Assembly (NCBI RefSeq): GCF_002151125.1
Contig: NZ_MDJZ01000001.1
Coordinates: 1 to 64,000 of the forward strand
DNA from: Clavibacter michiganensis
Lineage (GTDB): Bacteria > Actinomycetota > Actinomycetes > Actinomycetales > Microbacteriaceae
Length of the DNA stretch: 64,000 nt
Direction of reading: 5' to 3'
Within the stretch, counting starts at the first letter, position 1. Each line of letters begins with the position of its first letter. Position numbers and translations under genes: made by a program. The notes beneath the pieces were generated by a model. It did no database searches and was not told where the DNA came from. It worked only from the letters and a program-made list of their open reading frames with translations. Shown in pieces: positions 18,211 to 26,267 of the stretch.

Positions 18211-19062
18211 ATGCACCCGCTCGCGCACGCGCTCTCCGGCTTCGGCCTCGGCTTCTCGCTCATCGCCGCCATCGGCGCGCAGAACGCGTTCATCCTGCGG
18301 CAGGGCACGCGACGCGAGCACGTGCTCGTCGTCGTCCTCATCTGCGCGGTCTCCGACGTGATCCTCATCGGCCTCGGCGTCAGCGGCATCGGCGCGCTGA
18401 TCGAGGCGGCGCCCGTCGCGATCGTCGTCATCCGGATCCTCGGCGCCTCGTTCCTCGCCGGCTACGCTGCCCTGTCGCTGCTGCGGGCCGTCGCGCCGCA
18501 CGGCCTCCAGGTCGCCGCGACCGCGCCGCGCGCGCTCGGCGCCGTGGTCGCCGCGTGCCTCGCGCTCACCTGGCTCAACCCGCACGTGTACCTCGACACG
18601 GTGCTGCTCGTCGGATCCGTCGCCGCCGGACACGGCGACGGCCGCTGGGCCTTCGGCGTCGGTGCGATGGTCGCCAGCTGCGTGTGGTTCACGCTCCTCG
18701 CGGCCGCCGCGCGCGTCTTCGCGCCCGTGCTCGCGCGACCGTCGGCGTGGCGGGTGCTCGACACCGTGATCGCCGGGGTGATGCTCGTGCTCGCCGTGCA
18801 GATCCTGCTGCCGCTCGCGCCGGCCGGCATGGGGGAGGGGACGCGGATCCTCGTCGCCGCCGCGATCTGCCTGGCGCTCACGGGTGCCGTGGCCGCGTGG
18901 GCGGTCGCGCGGCGGCGGCACGCGGACGGCGACCCGGGCGCCGACGCGGACGCTCGCGCCGGCGCGGCTCCCGCCACGCAGCCGCCGGTCGCCGCGCCCG
19001 GCGCGCCCGCCCCGACCCCGGTCGGAACAGTCGAGGGGTCCGCGCTGTTGGACCGAGCATGA
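18211..19062 (+). CDS. lysE: Basic amino acid exporter, LysE/ArgO family
   Basis: The 283-residue protein has six hydrophobic segments and the family's N-terminal [13 protein letters not shown] near residue 20, with [13 protein letters not shown] near residue 122. LysE-type proteins export lysine and arginine. The Ala-Pro-Arg-rich tail of about 45 residues is longer than usual. Next to the divergent LysR gene it forms the classic lysE-lysG pair. Another in-frame ATG at 18193 is possible. The stop overlaps the next gene's ATG by 4 bp. Confidence 0.9.
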   Translation: MHPLAHALSGFGLGFSLIAAIGAQNAFILRQGTRREHVLVVVLICAVSDVILIGLGVSGIGALIEAAPVAIVVIRILGASFLAGYAALSLLRAVAPHGLQVAATAPRALGAVVAACLALTWLNPHVYLDTVLLVGSVAAGHGDGRWAFGVGAMVASCVWFTLLAAAARVFAPVLARPSAWRVLDTVIAGVMLVLAVQILLPLAPAGMGEGTRILVAAAICLALTGAVAAWAVARRRHADGDPGADADARAGAAPATQPPVAAPGAPAPTPVGTVEGSALLDRA

Positions 19063-20066
19063 CCGTCCCGCTCTCCATCCTCGACCTCGCCCCCATCGCC
19101 CCCGGGGAGACCGCCCGCGACAGCTTCCAGGCCTCCGTCGACCTCGCCCAGCAGGCCGAGCGCAGCGGCTACCGCCGCGTCTGGTACGCCGAGCACCACA
19201 ACATGGCGTCGATCGCCTCCAGCGCGACGAGCGTGCTCATCGCCCACGTCGCCAGCCAGACGTCGACCATCCGCCTCGGCTCCGGCGGCGTCATGCTGCC
19301 GAACCACTCGCCGCTCACCATCGCGGAGCAGTTCGGCACGCTCGAGACGCTGCACCCGGGCCGCATCGACCTCGGCCTCGGCCGCGCCCCGGGCAGCGAC
19401 CAGGCCACCTTCCGCGCGCTCCGCCGCGACCCCGGATCCTCGGACCGCTTCCCCGAGGACGTCGTCGAGCTGCAGGGCTTCCTCGCGGGCGAGAGCCAGG
19501 TCCCCGGCGTCTCCGCGACCCCGGGTGCCGGCACGCGCGTGCCCCTCTACATCCTCGGATCCTCGACCTTCGGCGCGCAGCTCGCCGCGGCGCTCGGCCT
19601 GCCGTTCGCGTTCGCCTCGCACTTCGCGCCCGACATGCTGCTCGACGCCATCGCGATCTACCGCCGCGACTTCCGCCCGTCGGAGCAGCTGGACGCGCCG
19701 TACGCGATCGCCGGCATCAACGCCATCGCGGCCGACGACCGCGCCGACGCCGAGCGCCAGTTCGCCGAGGTCCGCCGCGCCCGCCTCATGATGCTGCTGC
19801 GCCAGAGCGGCCAGATCCCCGCCAGCCAGACCTTCACCGACGACGAGCTCGACCGGCTCCTCGAGGCGCCCGTCGGCGCGCACGTCGCCAGCATGATGAC
19901 CTACACGGGGCTCGGGACGGGCGCCGAGGTCTCCGACTACGCGAACCGGTTCGCGGAGCAGGCGGGCGTCGACGAGGTCATCGTCGGGCACGCCTCGCCG
20001 CGCACGCCCGAGCGGCTGCGGTCCGTGGAGCTGATGGCGGACGCGCACGCGCTCGTCGCGGCGTAG
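19059..20066 (+). CDS. LLM class flavin-dependent oxidoreductase
   Basis: The 335-residue protein has the luciferase-like monooxygenase fold markers RVWYAEHHN near residue 40, [13 protein letters not shown] near residue 70 and [12 protein letters not shown] near residue 101. These belong to the MsnO8-like subgroup of FMN- or F420-dependent enzymes. The substrate cannot be predicted. Its ATG overlaps the lysE stop, so it is probably co-transcribed with the exporter, though a shared role is not evident. Confidence 0.85.
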   Translation: MTVPLSILDLAPIAPGETARDSFQASVDLAQQAERSGYRRVWYAEHHNMASIASSATSVLIAHVASQTSTIRLGSGGVMLPNHSPLTIAEQFGTLETLHPGRIDLGLGRAPGSDQATFRALRRDPGSSDRFPEDVVELQGFLAGESQVPGVSATPGAGTRVPLYILGSSTFGAQLAAALGLPFAFASHFAPDMLLDAIAIYRRDFRPSEQLDAPYAIAGINAIAADDRADAERQFAEVRRARLMMLLRQSGQIPASQTFTDDELDRLLEAPVGAHVASMMTYTGLGTGAEVSDYANRFAEQAGVDEVIVGHASPRTPERLRSVELMADAHALVAA

Positions 20067-20073
20067 CGGGTCC

Positions 20074-20439
20074 GTGGCCGACGACGCCGCTCCCGACGAC
20101 GCCGGGCCCGAGGGTCCGCGCGCGGCCCTCGCCGCGCTCCGCGCCGACACGCTCGCGCTCATCCGCGGCCTCGACCGCGACGTCGCCGCGATCGTCGAGG
20201 CCCGCCAGGACGCCAACTCCGACGACGAGCACGACCCCGAGGGGGCGACCCTCGCGTTCGAGCGCTCGCAGTCCGACGCGATGATCCGCGAGGCCCGGGT
20301 GCGCCTCGCCGACGTCGACGCGGCGGTCGCGCGCCTCGACGCGGGCACCTACGGCCGCTGCGAGGTCTGCGGCGAGGCGATCCCGGCGGGCCGGCTCGAG
20401 ATCCGCCCGGCCGCTCGCCGCTGCGTCGCCCACGCCTGA
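20074..20439 (+). CDS. TraR/DksA-type zinc finger protein
   Basis: The 121-residue protein has an N-terminal helical region with an acidic middle and a C-terminal TraR/DksA finger CEVCGEAIPAGRLE followed by RRCVAHA. DksA-like proteins bind the secondary channel of RNA polymerase and modulate initiation. The usual fourth cysteine is replaced by histidine (CVAH), so zinc would be bound by three Cys and one His, or weakly. The GTG start lies 7 bp after the oxidoreductase gene. It probably acts on transcription, but this subgroup is poorly known. Confidence 0.75.
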   Translation: MADDAAPDDAGPEGPRAALAALRADTLALIRGLDRDVAAIVEARQDANSDDEHDPEGATLAFERSQSDAMIREARVRLADVDAAVARLDAGTYGRCEVCGEAIPAGRLEIRPAARRCVAHA

Positions 20440-20486
20440 GCGTCCTCGCCCGGGCGCGTCCGGCGTCGGGCGTGCGCCGTCGGGCG

Positions 20487-20990
20487 TCAGGCCCCGTCGT
20501 CGTCGAGGTCGAGGATCAGCTGCCTGAGCAGCCCCGCGAGCACGTCGCGATCGGCGGCCGGCAGCGTCTCGAGCAGCTCCGCCTCCTCGGCCACGAGCCG
20601 CGTGATCGCCGTGTCGACGCGCAAGCGCCCCGCGTCCGACATGACCACGAGGATCCCGCGGCCGTCGTGCGGATCCGTGTGCCGCTCCACGAGTCCCCGC
20701 GCCACGAGCCGGTCGATGCGGTTCGTCATGGTGCCGGAGGAGACGAGCGTCTGCTGCAGGAGCGCCTTGGGGCTCAGCTGGTACGGATCGCCCGCCCGCC
20801 GGAGCGCCGACAGCACGTCGAACTCCCACGACTCCAGCTCCGACTCCTGGAACGCCGAGCGCCGCGCGCGCTCCAGCAGCCGCGACAGCCGACCGACGCG
20901 CGAGAGCACCTCGAGCGGGGAGAAGTCGAGATCGGGCCGCTCCCGACGCCACGCGTCGACGATGCGGTCGACCTCGTCGCGGCTGGGCAT
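20487..20990 (-). CDS. MarR-family transcriptional regulator
   Basis: The 167-residue protein has the MarR winged helix: LSPKALLQQTLVSSGTMTNRI near residues 73-93 as the recognition helix, then LVERHTDPHDGRG for the wing with its conserved Asp-Arg pair. MarR proteins repress nearby genes and release DNA on binding phenolic or oxidising ligands. It stands convergent to the TraR/DksA gene and divergent from a small membrane protein gene 52 bp away, which is its most likely target. Confidence 0.88.
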   Translation of the reverse strand: MPSRDEVDRIVDAWRRERPDLDFSPLEVLSRVGRLSRLLERARRSAFQESELESWEFDVLSALRRAGDPYQLSPKALLQQTLVSSGTMTNRIDRLVARGLVERHTDPHDGRGILVVMSDAGRLRVDTAITRLVAEEAELLETLPAADRDVLAGLLRQLILDLDDDGA

Positions 20991-21042
20991 GCCCCCATCA
21001 TGCCGGTCCGGGCACGTCCCTCCGGTCGCTGGCGTGAGGGAC

Positions 21043-21435
21043 ATGGCCGGCGTCCCCTCCCTCCGGTCCGTCATGCCGTGGTGGTACGTGGGCGGCCTCG
21101 CCCTGTCCTTCCTCGTCGCCCTCCTCCTCGCCCCGGTCGCGAACCTCGCCCTGACGGCACCGCTGTGGGCGGGCGTCATCGGCACCTCGATCCGCGACCG
21201 CCGCCGGGGGACGGAGCAGATGCTCCCCAGGCAGGAGGCCGTGGTCGCGATGGTGCTGACCCCGGGCCTGCTCGGGATCGCCGCCCTCGCCAGCCAGGTG
21301 TGGCCGTTCCAGCGGGGTGCGTTCGACGCGCGCGTGCTCGTCGGCGGGGTCGTCGCGCTGGTGGCCGCCGCCGTGCTCTTCCTGGCGCTGCGGATCCGCG
21401 GCGACCGCCGCCGGCGCCGCGCGCGCGGCGCCTGA
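21043..21435 (+). CDS. Hypothetical membrane protein, 3-4 TM segments
   Basis: The 130-residue protein has three or four hydrophobic segments and a C-terminal run of arginines (RGDRRRRRARG). It is divergent from the marR-type gene with a gap of about 50 bp. An alternative GTG start lies 9 bp upstream. No family motif is recognisable. Regulation by the MarR neighbour is inferred from layout only. Confidence 0.6.
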   Translation: MAGVPSLRSVMPWWYVGGLALSFLVALLLAPVANLALTAPLWAGVIGTSIRDRRRGTEQMLPRQEAVVAMVLTPGLLGIAALASQVWPFQRGAFDARVLVGGVVALVAAAVLFLALRIRGDRRRRRARGA

Positions 21436-21512
21436 CCTCGCGCCGAGCCCCGGTCTCCGCCCGCGGGCACCTCTGGCAGACTCGTCCTGCGCACGGCCGG
21501 GCCGTGGAGCGG

Positions 21513-21584
21513 TCCGCCTTGGTGTAACGGCAGCACTTCAGCCTTTGGAGCTGTGAGGTCCAGGTTCGAATCCTGGGGGCGGAG
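21513..21584 (+). tRNA. tRNA-Gln (anticodon UUG)
   Basis: The 72-base cloverleaf has a 7-bp acceptor stem (TCCGCCT with GGGCGGA, last pair T-G), D arm, anticodon loop CTTTGGA with anticodon TTG, and T arm with GGTTCGAATCC. Discriminator G is followed directly by a genome-encoded CCA at 21585-21587. It sits just upstream of glmU, a common actinobacterial arrangement. Confidence 0.95.
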
Positions 21585-21633
21585 CCACGCCCGCCGGCCG
21601 CGCCGGAGAGACGCACGAGGACCAGGGAGATCG

Positions 21634-23160
21634 ATGACCGAGTCAGACAGCACGCCGAGGACCCGCGAGATCCCCATCGTGACGGGCGAGCTCGACGTCG
21701 ACGGCGAGCCGCGCAGCCCCTCCATCGCGGTCGTGATCCTCGCCGCCGGCCAGGGCACCCGCATGCGCTCGCGCCTCCCGAAGGTCCTCCACCCCCTGGC
21801 GGGTCTGCCGCTCGTCGGACACGTGCTCGCGACCGCCGAGGAGCTCGGCGCGCGCCACGTCGTCACCGTCGTGCGCCACGACCGCGACCAGGTCGTCGAG
21901 GTCGTGCGCTCGCTCGCGCCCGACGCGCTGATCGTCGACCAGGACGAGATCCCCGGCACCGGCCGCGCGGTCGAGGTCGGCATCACGGCGCTGCCCGACG
22001 GCTTCACAGGCCAGGTCGTCGTGCTCTCCGGCGACGTGCCCCTGCTCGACGCCGCGACCCTCCGCTCGCTCGTCTCCGCGCACCGCCAGGCGCGCAACGA
22101 CCTCACGCTCCTCACCGCCCGCCTCGACGACCCGACCGGCAACGGCCGCATCATCCGCGGCCAGGACGGCGCGTTCGAGGCCATCGTCGAGCAGAAGGAC
22201 GCCACGGGCGAGCAGCTCCGCATCGACGAGGTCAACGCGGGCGTCTACGTCTTCGACGCGGAGGCGCTCCACCAGACCCTCGGCGCCATCGGCACCGAGA
22301 ACGCGCAGCGCGAGAAGTACCTCACGGACGCGGCCGACGTGATCCGCCGCGCGGGCGGCGCCATCGAGGCCCTGCCCGTGCGCGACAGCTGGCTCGTCGC
22401 GGGCATCAACGACCGGGTGCAGCTCACGGCCGCGGCCACCGAGCTGAACGCGCGCATCATCCGGCGCTGGCAGCTCGCGGGCGTGACGATCCAGGACCCG
22501 CGCACCACGTGGATCGACGTCAAGGCCACGCTCGCCGCCGACGTCACGGTCCTCCCGGGCACGCAGATCCTCGGCGCGAGCACGGTCGCCGCGGGCGCGA
22601 CGGTCGGCCCCGACACCACCCTCCGCGACACCGAGGTCGGCGAGGACGCGACCGTCCGCCGGACCGACGCGGAGCTCGCCGTCATCGGCGCCCGCGCGAC
22701 GGTCGGCCCCTTCTCGTTCCTGCGCCCGGGCACGCGCCTCGGCGACGACGGCAAGATCGGCGCGTACGTCGAGACCAAGAACGTCGAGATCGGCGAGCAC
22801 ACCAAGGTCCCGCACCTCAGCTACGTCGGCGACGCGACCATCGGCGCGCACACGAACATCGGCGCGGGCGCGATCTTCGCGAACTACGACGGCGTCTCCA
22901 AGCACCGCACCGAGGTGGGCGACCACGTCCACGTCGGCTCGCGGAACGTCTTCGTGGCACCCGTTAGTATCGGTACCGGCTCCTACACGGGTGCCGGTGC
23001 CGTCATCCGCAAGGACGTCCCGCCCGGCGCACTCGGCATCTCGGTGGCGCCGCAACGCAACATGGTCGGCTGGACCGAGGCCAAGCGACCGGGCACCCCC
23101 GAGGCCCGGGCCGCCGTCGAGGCAGCCGACGGGCATGCGGACGACGCGTCCGATGCCTGA
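21634..23160 (+). CDS. glmU: Bifunctional GlmU, UDP-GlcNAc synthesis
   Basis: The 508-residue protein has an N-terminal pyrophosphorylase domain with LAAGQGTRMRSRLPK near residue 35, and a C-terminal left-handed beta-helix of hexapeptide repeats from about residue 285 with acetyltransferase residues around PFSFLRPG and NIGAGAIFANYDG. It acetylates glucosamine-1-phosphate and couples it to UTP to make UDP-GlcNAc for peptidoglycan. About 25 extra residues precede the catalytic domain. AGGGAG stands before the ATG. The prs gene follows 33 bp later. Confidence 0.97.
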   Translation: MTESDSTPRTREIPIVTGELDVDGEPRSPSIAVVILAAGQGTRMRSRLPKVLHPLAGLPLVGHVLATAEELGARHVVTVVRHDRDQVVEVVRSLAPDALIVDQDEIPGTGRAVEVGITALPDGFTGQVVVLSGDVPLLDAATLRSLVSAHRQARNDLTLLTARLDDPTGNGRIIRGQDGAFEAIVEQKDATGEQLRIDEVNAGVYVFDAEALHQTLGAIGTENAQREKYLTDAADVIRRAGGAIEALPVRDSWLVAGINDRVQLTAAATELNARIIRRWQLAGVTIQDPRTTWIDVKATLAADVTVLPGTQILGASTVAAGATVGPDTTLRDTEVGEDATVRRTDAELAVIGARATVGPFSFLRPGTRLGDDGKIGAYVETKNVEIGEHTKVPHLSYVGDATIGAHTNIGAGAIFANYDGVSKHRTEVGDHVHVGSRNVFVAPVSIGTGSYTGAGAVIRKDVPPGALGISVAPQRNMVGWTEAKRPGTPEARAAVEAADGHADDASDA

Positions 23161-23193
23161 GAACACCGAGCAGCACTGACGAAACGGAGTCCC

Positions 23194-24171
23194 GTGTCCG
23201 CAATCAAGACTGCTGGTGAGAAGCGGCTCGTGATCGTCACCGGTCGCGCCCACCCGGAGCTCGCCGAGCAGATCGCGGAGGAGCTCGAGACGAGCCTCGT
23301 GCACACGGACGCCCGCACGTTCGCCAACGGCGAGCTGTACATCCGCTACGACGAGAGCGTCCGCGGCAGCGACGCGTTCGTCATCCAGTCGCACACGGCG
23401 CCCATCAACGAGTGGCTCATGGAGCAGCTCATCATGGTGGATGCGCTGAAGCGCGCCTCCGCGAAGCGCATCACGGTCGTCGCGCCGTTCTACCCCTACG
23501 CCCGGCAGGACAAGAAGGGCCGCGGCCGCGAGCCGATCTCCGCCCGCCTCGTCGCCGACCTCTTCAAGGCCGCCGGCGCCGACCGCATCATGTCGGTCGA
23601 CCTGCACGCAGCCCAGATCCAGGGCTTCTTCGACGGCCCCGTCGACCACCTGTTCGCGATGCCCGTGCTCCTCGAGCACATGCGCTCCGTGCTCGACACG
23701 AAGACCCTCACGGTCGTCTCGCCGGACATGGGCCGCGTGCGCGTGGCCGACATCTGGAGCGACAAGCTCGGGGCGCCGCTCGCCATCATCCACAAGCGCC
23801 GCGACCCGAAGGTGCACAACCAGGTCACCGTGCACGAGATCGTCGGCGACGTCTCCGGCCGCGTGTGCCTCCTGGTCGACGACCTCATCGACACCGGCCG
23901 CACCATCGTCTCCGCCGCCGAGGCGCTGAAGAAGAACGGCGCCACCGGCGTCGTGGTCGCGGCCACGCATGCGGTCTTCTCGGACCCGGCCACGCGGATC
24001 CTCGACAGCCCGCACATCGACTCGGTCGTGGTCACGGACACGCTGCCCATCCCCGACGAGAAGCGCTGGGACAAGCTCACGGTGCTGCCCATCGCGCCGC
24101 TGCTCGCCCGCGCGATCCACGAGGTCTTCGACGACGGATCCGTCACGAGCATGTTCGACGGCGCGGCCTAG
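23194..24171 (+). CDS. prs: Ribose-phosphate pyrophosphokinase
   Basis: The 325-residue protein contains FANGELYIRYDESVRG near residue 44, YPYARQDKK near residue 104, the SVDLHAAQIQGFF segment near residue 134 and the PRPP loop VDDLIDTGRT near residue 228. It makes PRPP from ribose-5-phosphate and ATP for nucleotides, histidine and tryptophan. GTG start with GGAG upstream. The pairing with glmU is widespread. Confidence 0.97.
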   Translation: MSAIKTAGEKRLVIVTGRAHPELAEQIAEELETSLVHTDARTFANGELYIRYDESVRGSDAFVIQSHTAPINEWLMEQLIMVDALKRASAKRITVVAPFYPYARQDKKGRGREPISARLVADLFKAAGADRIMSVDLHAAQIQGFFDGPVDHLFAMPVLLEHMRSVLDTKTLTVVSPDMGRVRVADIWSDKLGAPLAIIHKRRDPKVHNQVTVHEIVGDVSGRVCLLVDDLIDTGRTIVSAAEALKKNGATGVVVAATHAVFSDPATRILDSPHIDSVVVTDTLPIPDEKRWDKLTVLPIAPLLARAIHEVFDDGSVTSMFDGAA

Positions 24172-24228
24172 GCCGGAGCGCTTCCGGGGTCGCCAGCGCC
24201 GGCGCCAGCCCGGGCGGCGACGAGCGGG

Positions 24229-24603
24229 TCAGCCCCGCGAGTCCTGCTCGACGACCTCGCGGGCGACGCGTCCCGACGGGATGGGCCCGAGCGAGGCGAC
24301 GTGCTCGTCGCCGCCGAAGGCGTACTTCGTGTAGCACTCGTAGCCCATGAACCCGGGGCCGAAGAGCTGGAACCGCACCTCGTAGGAGGGGGAGTCGGGC
24401 CGCTCGTACGCCACGAAGTCGGCGCAGGCCATGTCGGCCGTGCTCGCGCCGACGCGCACCATCGTGACGGCGCCGGGGAGCAGCAGGCTCACGATCCCGA
24501 CCACGACGACCACCCGCATCACGAGGAGCGTGCGCTTGCTGCGCAGGCTCCTCGGGCGGTGCGGCTCGTAGCCCGCGAGCTCGGGGTGCTCGTCCTCGTC
24601 CAT
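24229..24603 (-). CDS. Hypothetical single-pass membrane protein
   Basis: The 124-residue protein has an acidic then basic N-terminus, one membrane helix near residues 28-48 and an external domain of about 75 residues with two cysteines (DMACADF and YECYTKY) that could form a disulphide. No family is recognised. The ATG at 24603 is supported by a CAGACT hexamer seven bases upstream. It lies downstream of gnd on the same strand but behind gnd's terminator. Confidence 0.65.
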   Translation of the reverse strand: MDEDEHPELAGYEPHRPRSLRSKRTLLVMRVVVVVGIVSLLLPGAVTMVRVGASTADMACADFVAYERPDSPSYEVRFQLFGPGFMGYECYTKYAFGGDEHVASLGPIPSGRVAREVVEQDSRG

Positions 24604-24610
24604 CCGGTCC

Positions 24611-24616
24611 AGTCTG
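24611..24616 (-). promoter_or_regulatory. -10 box, probable leaderless start of the 24229-24603 gene
   Basis: CAGACT on the minus strand is seven bases before the ATG. A matching -35 position would fall inside the gnd terminator hairpin. Confidence 0.4.
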
Positions 24617-24619
24617 ACA

Positions 24620-24654
24620 GACGCCCCGCCGCCCACGAGGGGCGGCGGGGCGTC
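24620..24654 (-). terminator. Terminator hairpin of gnd
   Basis: A 15-bp perfect stem (GACGCCCCGCCGCCC on the plus strand and its complement) encloses a five-base loop, starting 19 bp after the gnd stop. Confidence 0.75.
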
Positions 24655-24673
24655 GGCGACGGTCGGCGGACCG

Positions 24674-26128
24674 CTAGTGCGTGTCCTCCGCCTCGACCTC
24701 GGAGCGGTCGCCGGACCACAGCGTGTGGAAGGTGCCCTCCCTGTCGGTGCGGTGGTACGTGTGCGCGCCGAAGAAGTCGCGCTGGCCCTGCACGAGGGCG
24801 GCGGGCAGGCGCTCGGAGGCGAGCGAGTCGTAGTAGCTCAGCGCCGACGCGAAGCCGGGCACCGGGATCCCCGACAGCGCGGCGACCGAGACGACCCGGC
24901 GCCAGGCCTGCTCGCCGTCGGCGACGGCCTTGGCGAAGTACGGGTCCTCGAGCAGCGTCGCGAGCCCGGAGTCCTTCTCGTACGCCTCGACGATGCGGTT
25001 GAGGAACTGGGCGCGGATGATGCAGCCGCCGCGCCAGATCTCCGCGACCTTGCCCTTGTCGATGTCCCAGCCGTACTCCTTCGCGCCCGCGATGATCGCG
25101 TCGAAGCCCTGCGCGTACGCGACGACCTTGCTCGCGTAGAGCGCGGCCCGCACGTCGTCCTCGAAGGTGTCGCCCGCGGGCTGGATCTCCGGGCGGCTCG
25201 TGATCGTGGCCTGCACGGCCTTCCGCTGCTCGGGCTTCGACGACACGGCGCGCGCGAACACGGCCTCCGCGATCCCGCCCACCGGCACGCCGAGGCCCAC
25301 CGAGTTCTGCACGGTCCAGACGCCCGTGCCCTTGGATCCGGCCTGGTCGACGATCACGTCGACGAGCGGCTTCCCCGTCGAGGCGTCCTCCTGGCGGAGC
25401 ACCTCGGCGGTGATCTCGATGAGGTACGACTCGAGGTCGCCCCCGTTCCACTCCTCGAACACGTCCGCGATGGCGTCGGGCTCGTGGCCGCCGACGCGGC
25501 GCAGCAGGTCGAACGACTCGGCGATGAGCTGCATGTCGGCGTACTCGATGCCGTTGTGGATCATCTTCACGAAGTGGCCGGCGCCGTCGGTGCCGATGTG
25601 GGTGACGCAGGGCTTGCCCTCCGCGACCGCGGCGATCGACTCGAGGATGGGACCGAGCGTCTCGTACGCCTCCGCGGTGCCGCCGGGCATGATGCTCGGG
25701 CCCTTGAGCGCCCCCTCCTCGCCGCCGGAGATGCCGGCGCCGACGAAGTGGAGGCCCTTCGCGCGGACCTCCTTCTCGCGGCGGATCGTGTCGGTGAACA
25801 GCGCGTTGCCGCCGTCCACGATGATGTCGCCCTCCTCGAACGCCTCGGTCAGCTGCTCGATGACCGCGTCCGTGCCCCGTCCGGCCTTCACCATGATGAT
25901 CGCGGTGCGGGGCCGCTGCAGCGAGGCCGCGAACTCCTCGATCGTGGTGGCGGCGACGAAGCCCGCCTCGGGGTGCTCCTCGACGAGGTCGGTCGTCTTC
26001 TGGGTCGTGCGGTTGTACACCGCGACCGTGTTGCCCTCGCGGCTGGCGAGGTTGCGGGCGAGGTTCGAGCCCATCACCGCGAGCCCCACCACCCCGATGT
26101 TCGCCGTGGCCTGCTGGTCATCTGACAT
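24674..26128 (-). CDS. gnd: 6-phosphogluconate dehydrogenase, decarboxylating
   Basis: The 484-residue protein has the NADP-binding start IGVVGLAVMGSNLARN, the active-site segment GISGGEEGA near residue 134 and the signature GTDGAGHFVKMIHNGIEY near residue 185. It oxidises 6-phosphogluconate to ribulose-5-phosphate, making NADPH. AAGGAGG precedes the ATG. It is divergent from a gene whose first domain is gluconokinase, the enzyme that makes 6-phosphogluconate from gluconate, so the two probably act in one route. Confidence 0.97.
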   Translation of the reverse strand: MSDDQQATANIGVVGLAVMGSNLARNLASREGNTVAVYNRTTQKTTDLVEEHPEAGFVAATTIEEFAASLQRPRTAIIMVKAGRGTDAVIEQLTEAFEEGDIIVDGGNALFTDTIRREKEVRAKGLHFVGAGISGGEEGALKGPSIMPGGTAEAYETLGPILESIAAVAEGKPCVTHIGTDGAGHFVKMIHNGIEYADMQLIAESFDLLRRVGGHEPDAIADVFEEWNGGDLESYLIEITAEVLRQEDASTGKPLVDVIVDQAGSKGTGVWTVQNSVGLGVPVGGIAEAVFARAVSSKPEQRKAVQATITSRPEIQPAGDTFEDDVRAALYASKVVAYAQGFDAIIAGAKEYGWDIDKGKVAEIWRGGCIIRAQFLNRIVEAYEKDSGLATLLEDPYFAKAVADGEQAWRRVVSVAALSGIPVPGFASALSYYDSLASERLPAALVQGQRDFFGAHTYHRTDREGTFHTLWSGDRSEVEAEDTH

Positions 26129-26267
26129 CTGATGCCTCCTTGTCGACAGTCGTCCTCAGGCTACGCCCGGGCCCCCGACCGTCAGCGGGGCGTCGGGGAG
26201 CGTCTCGTAGGATGGATGGGCGCACCACGACGGAGCGCCGCACGAGTTCCTCACCGAACCGCAGGGA

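Noticed and set aside
21643-24120. Long minus-strand open frame opposite glmU and prs
   Set aside because: Its translation is low-complexity and lies entirely over two well-identified genes on the other strand.
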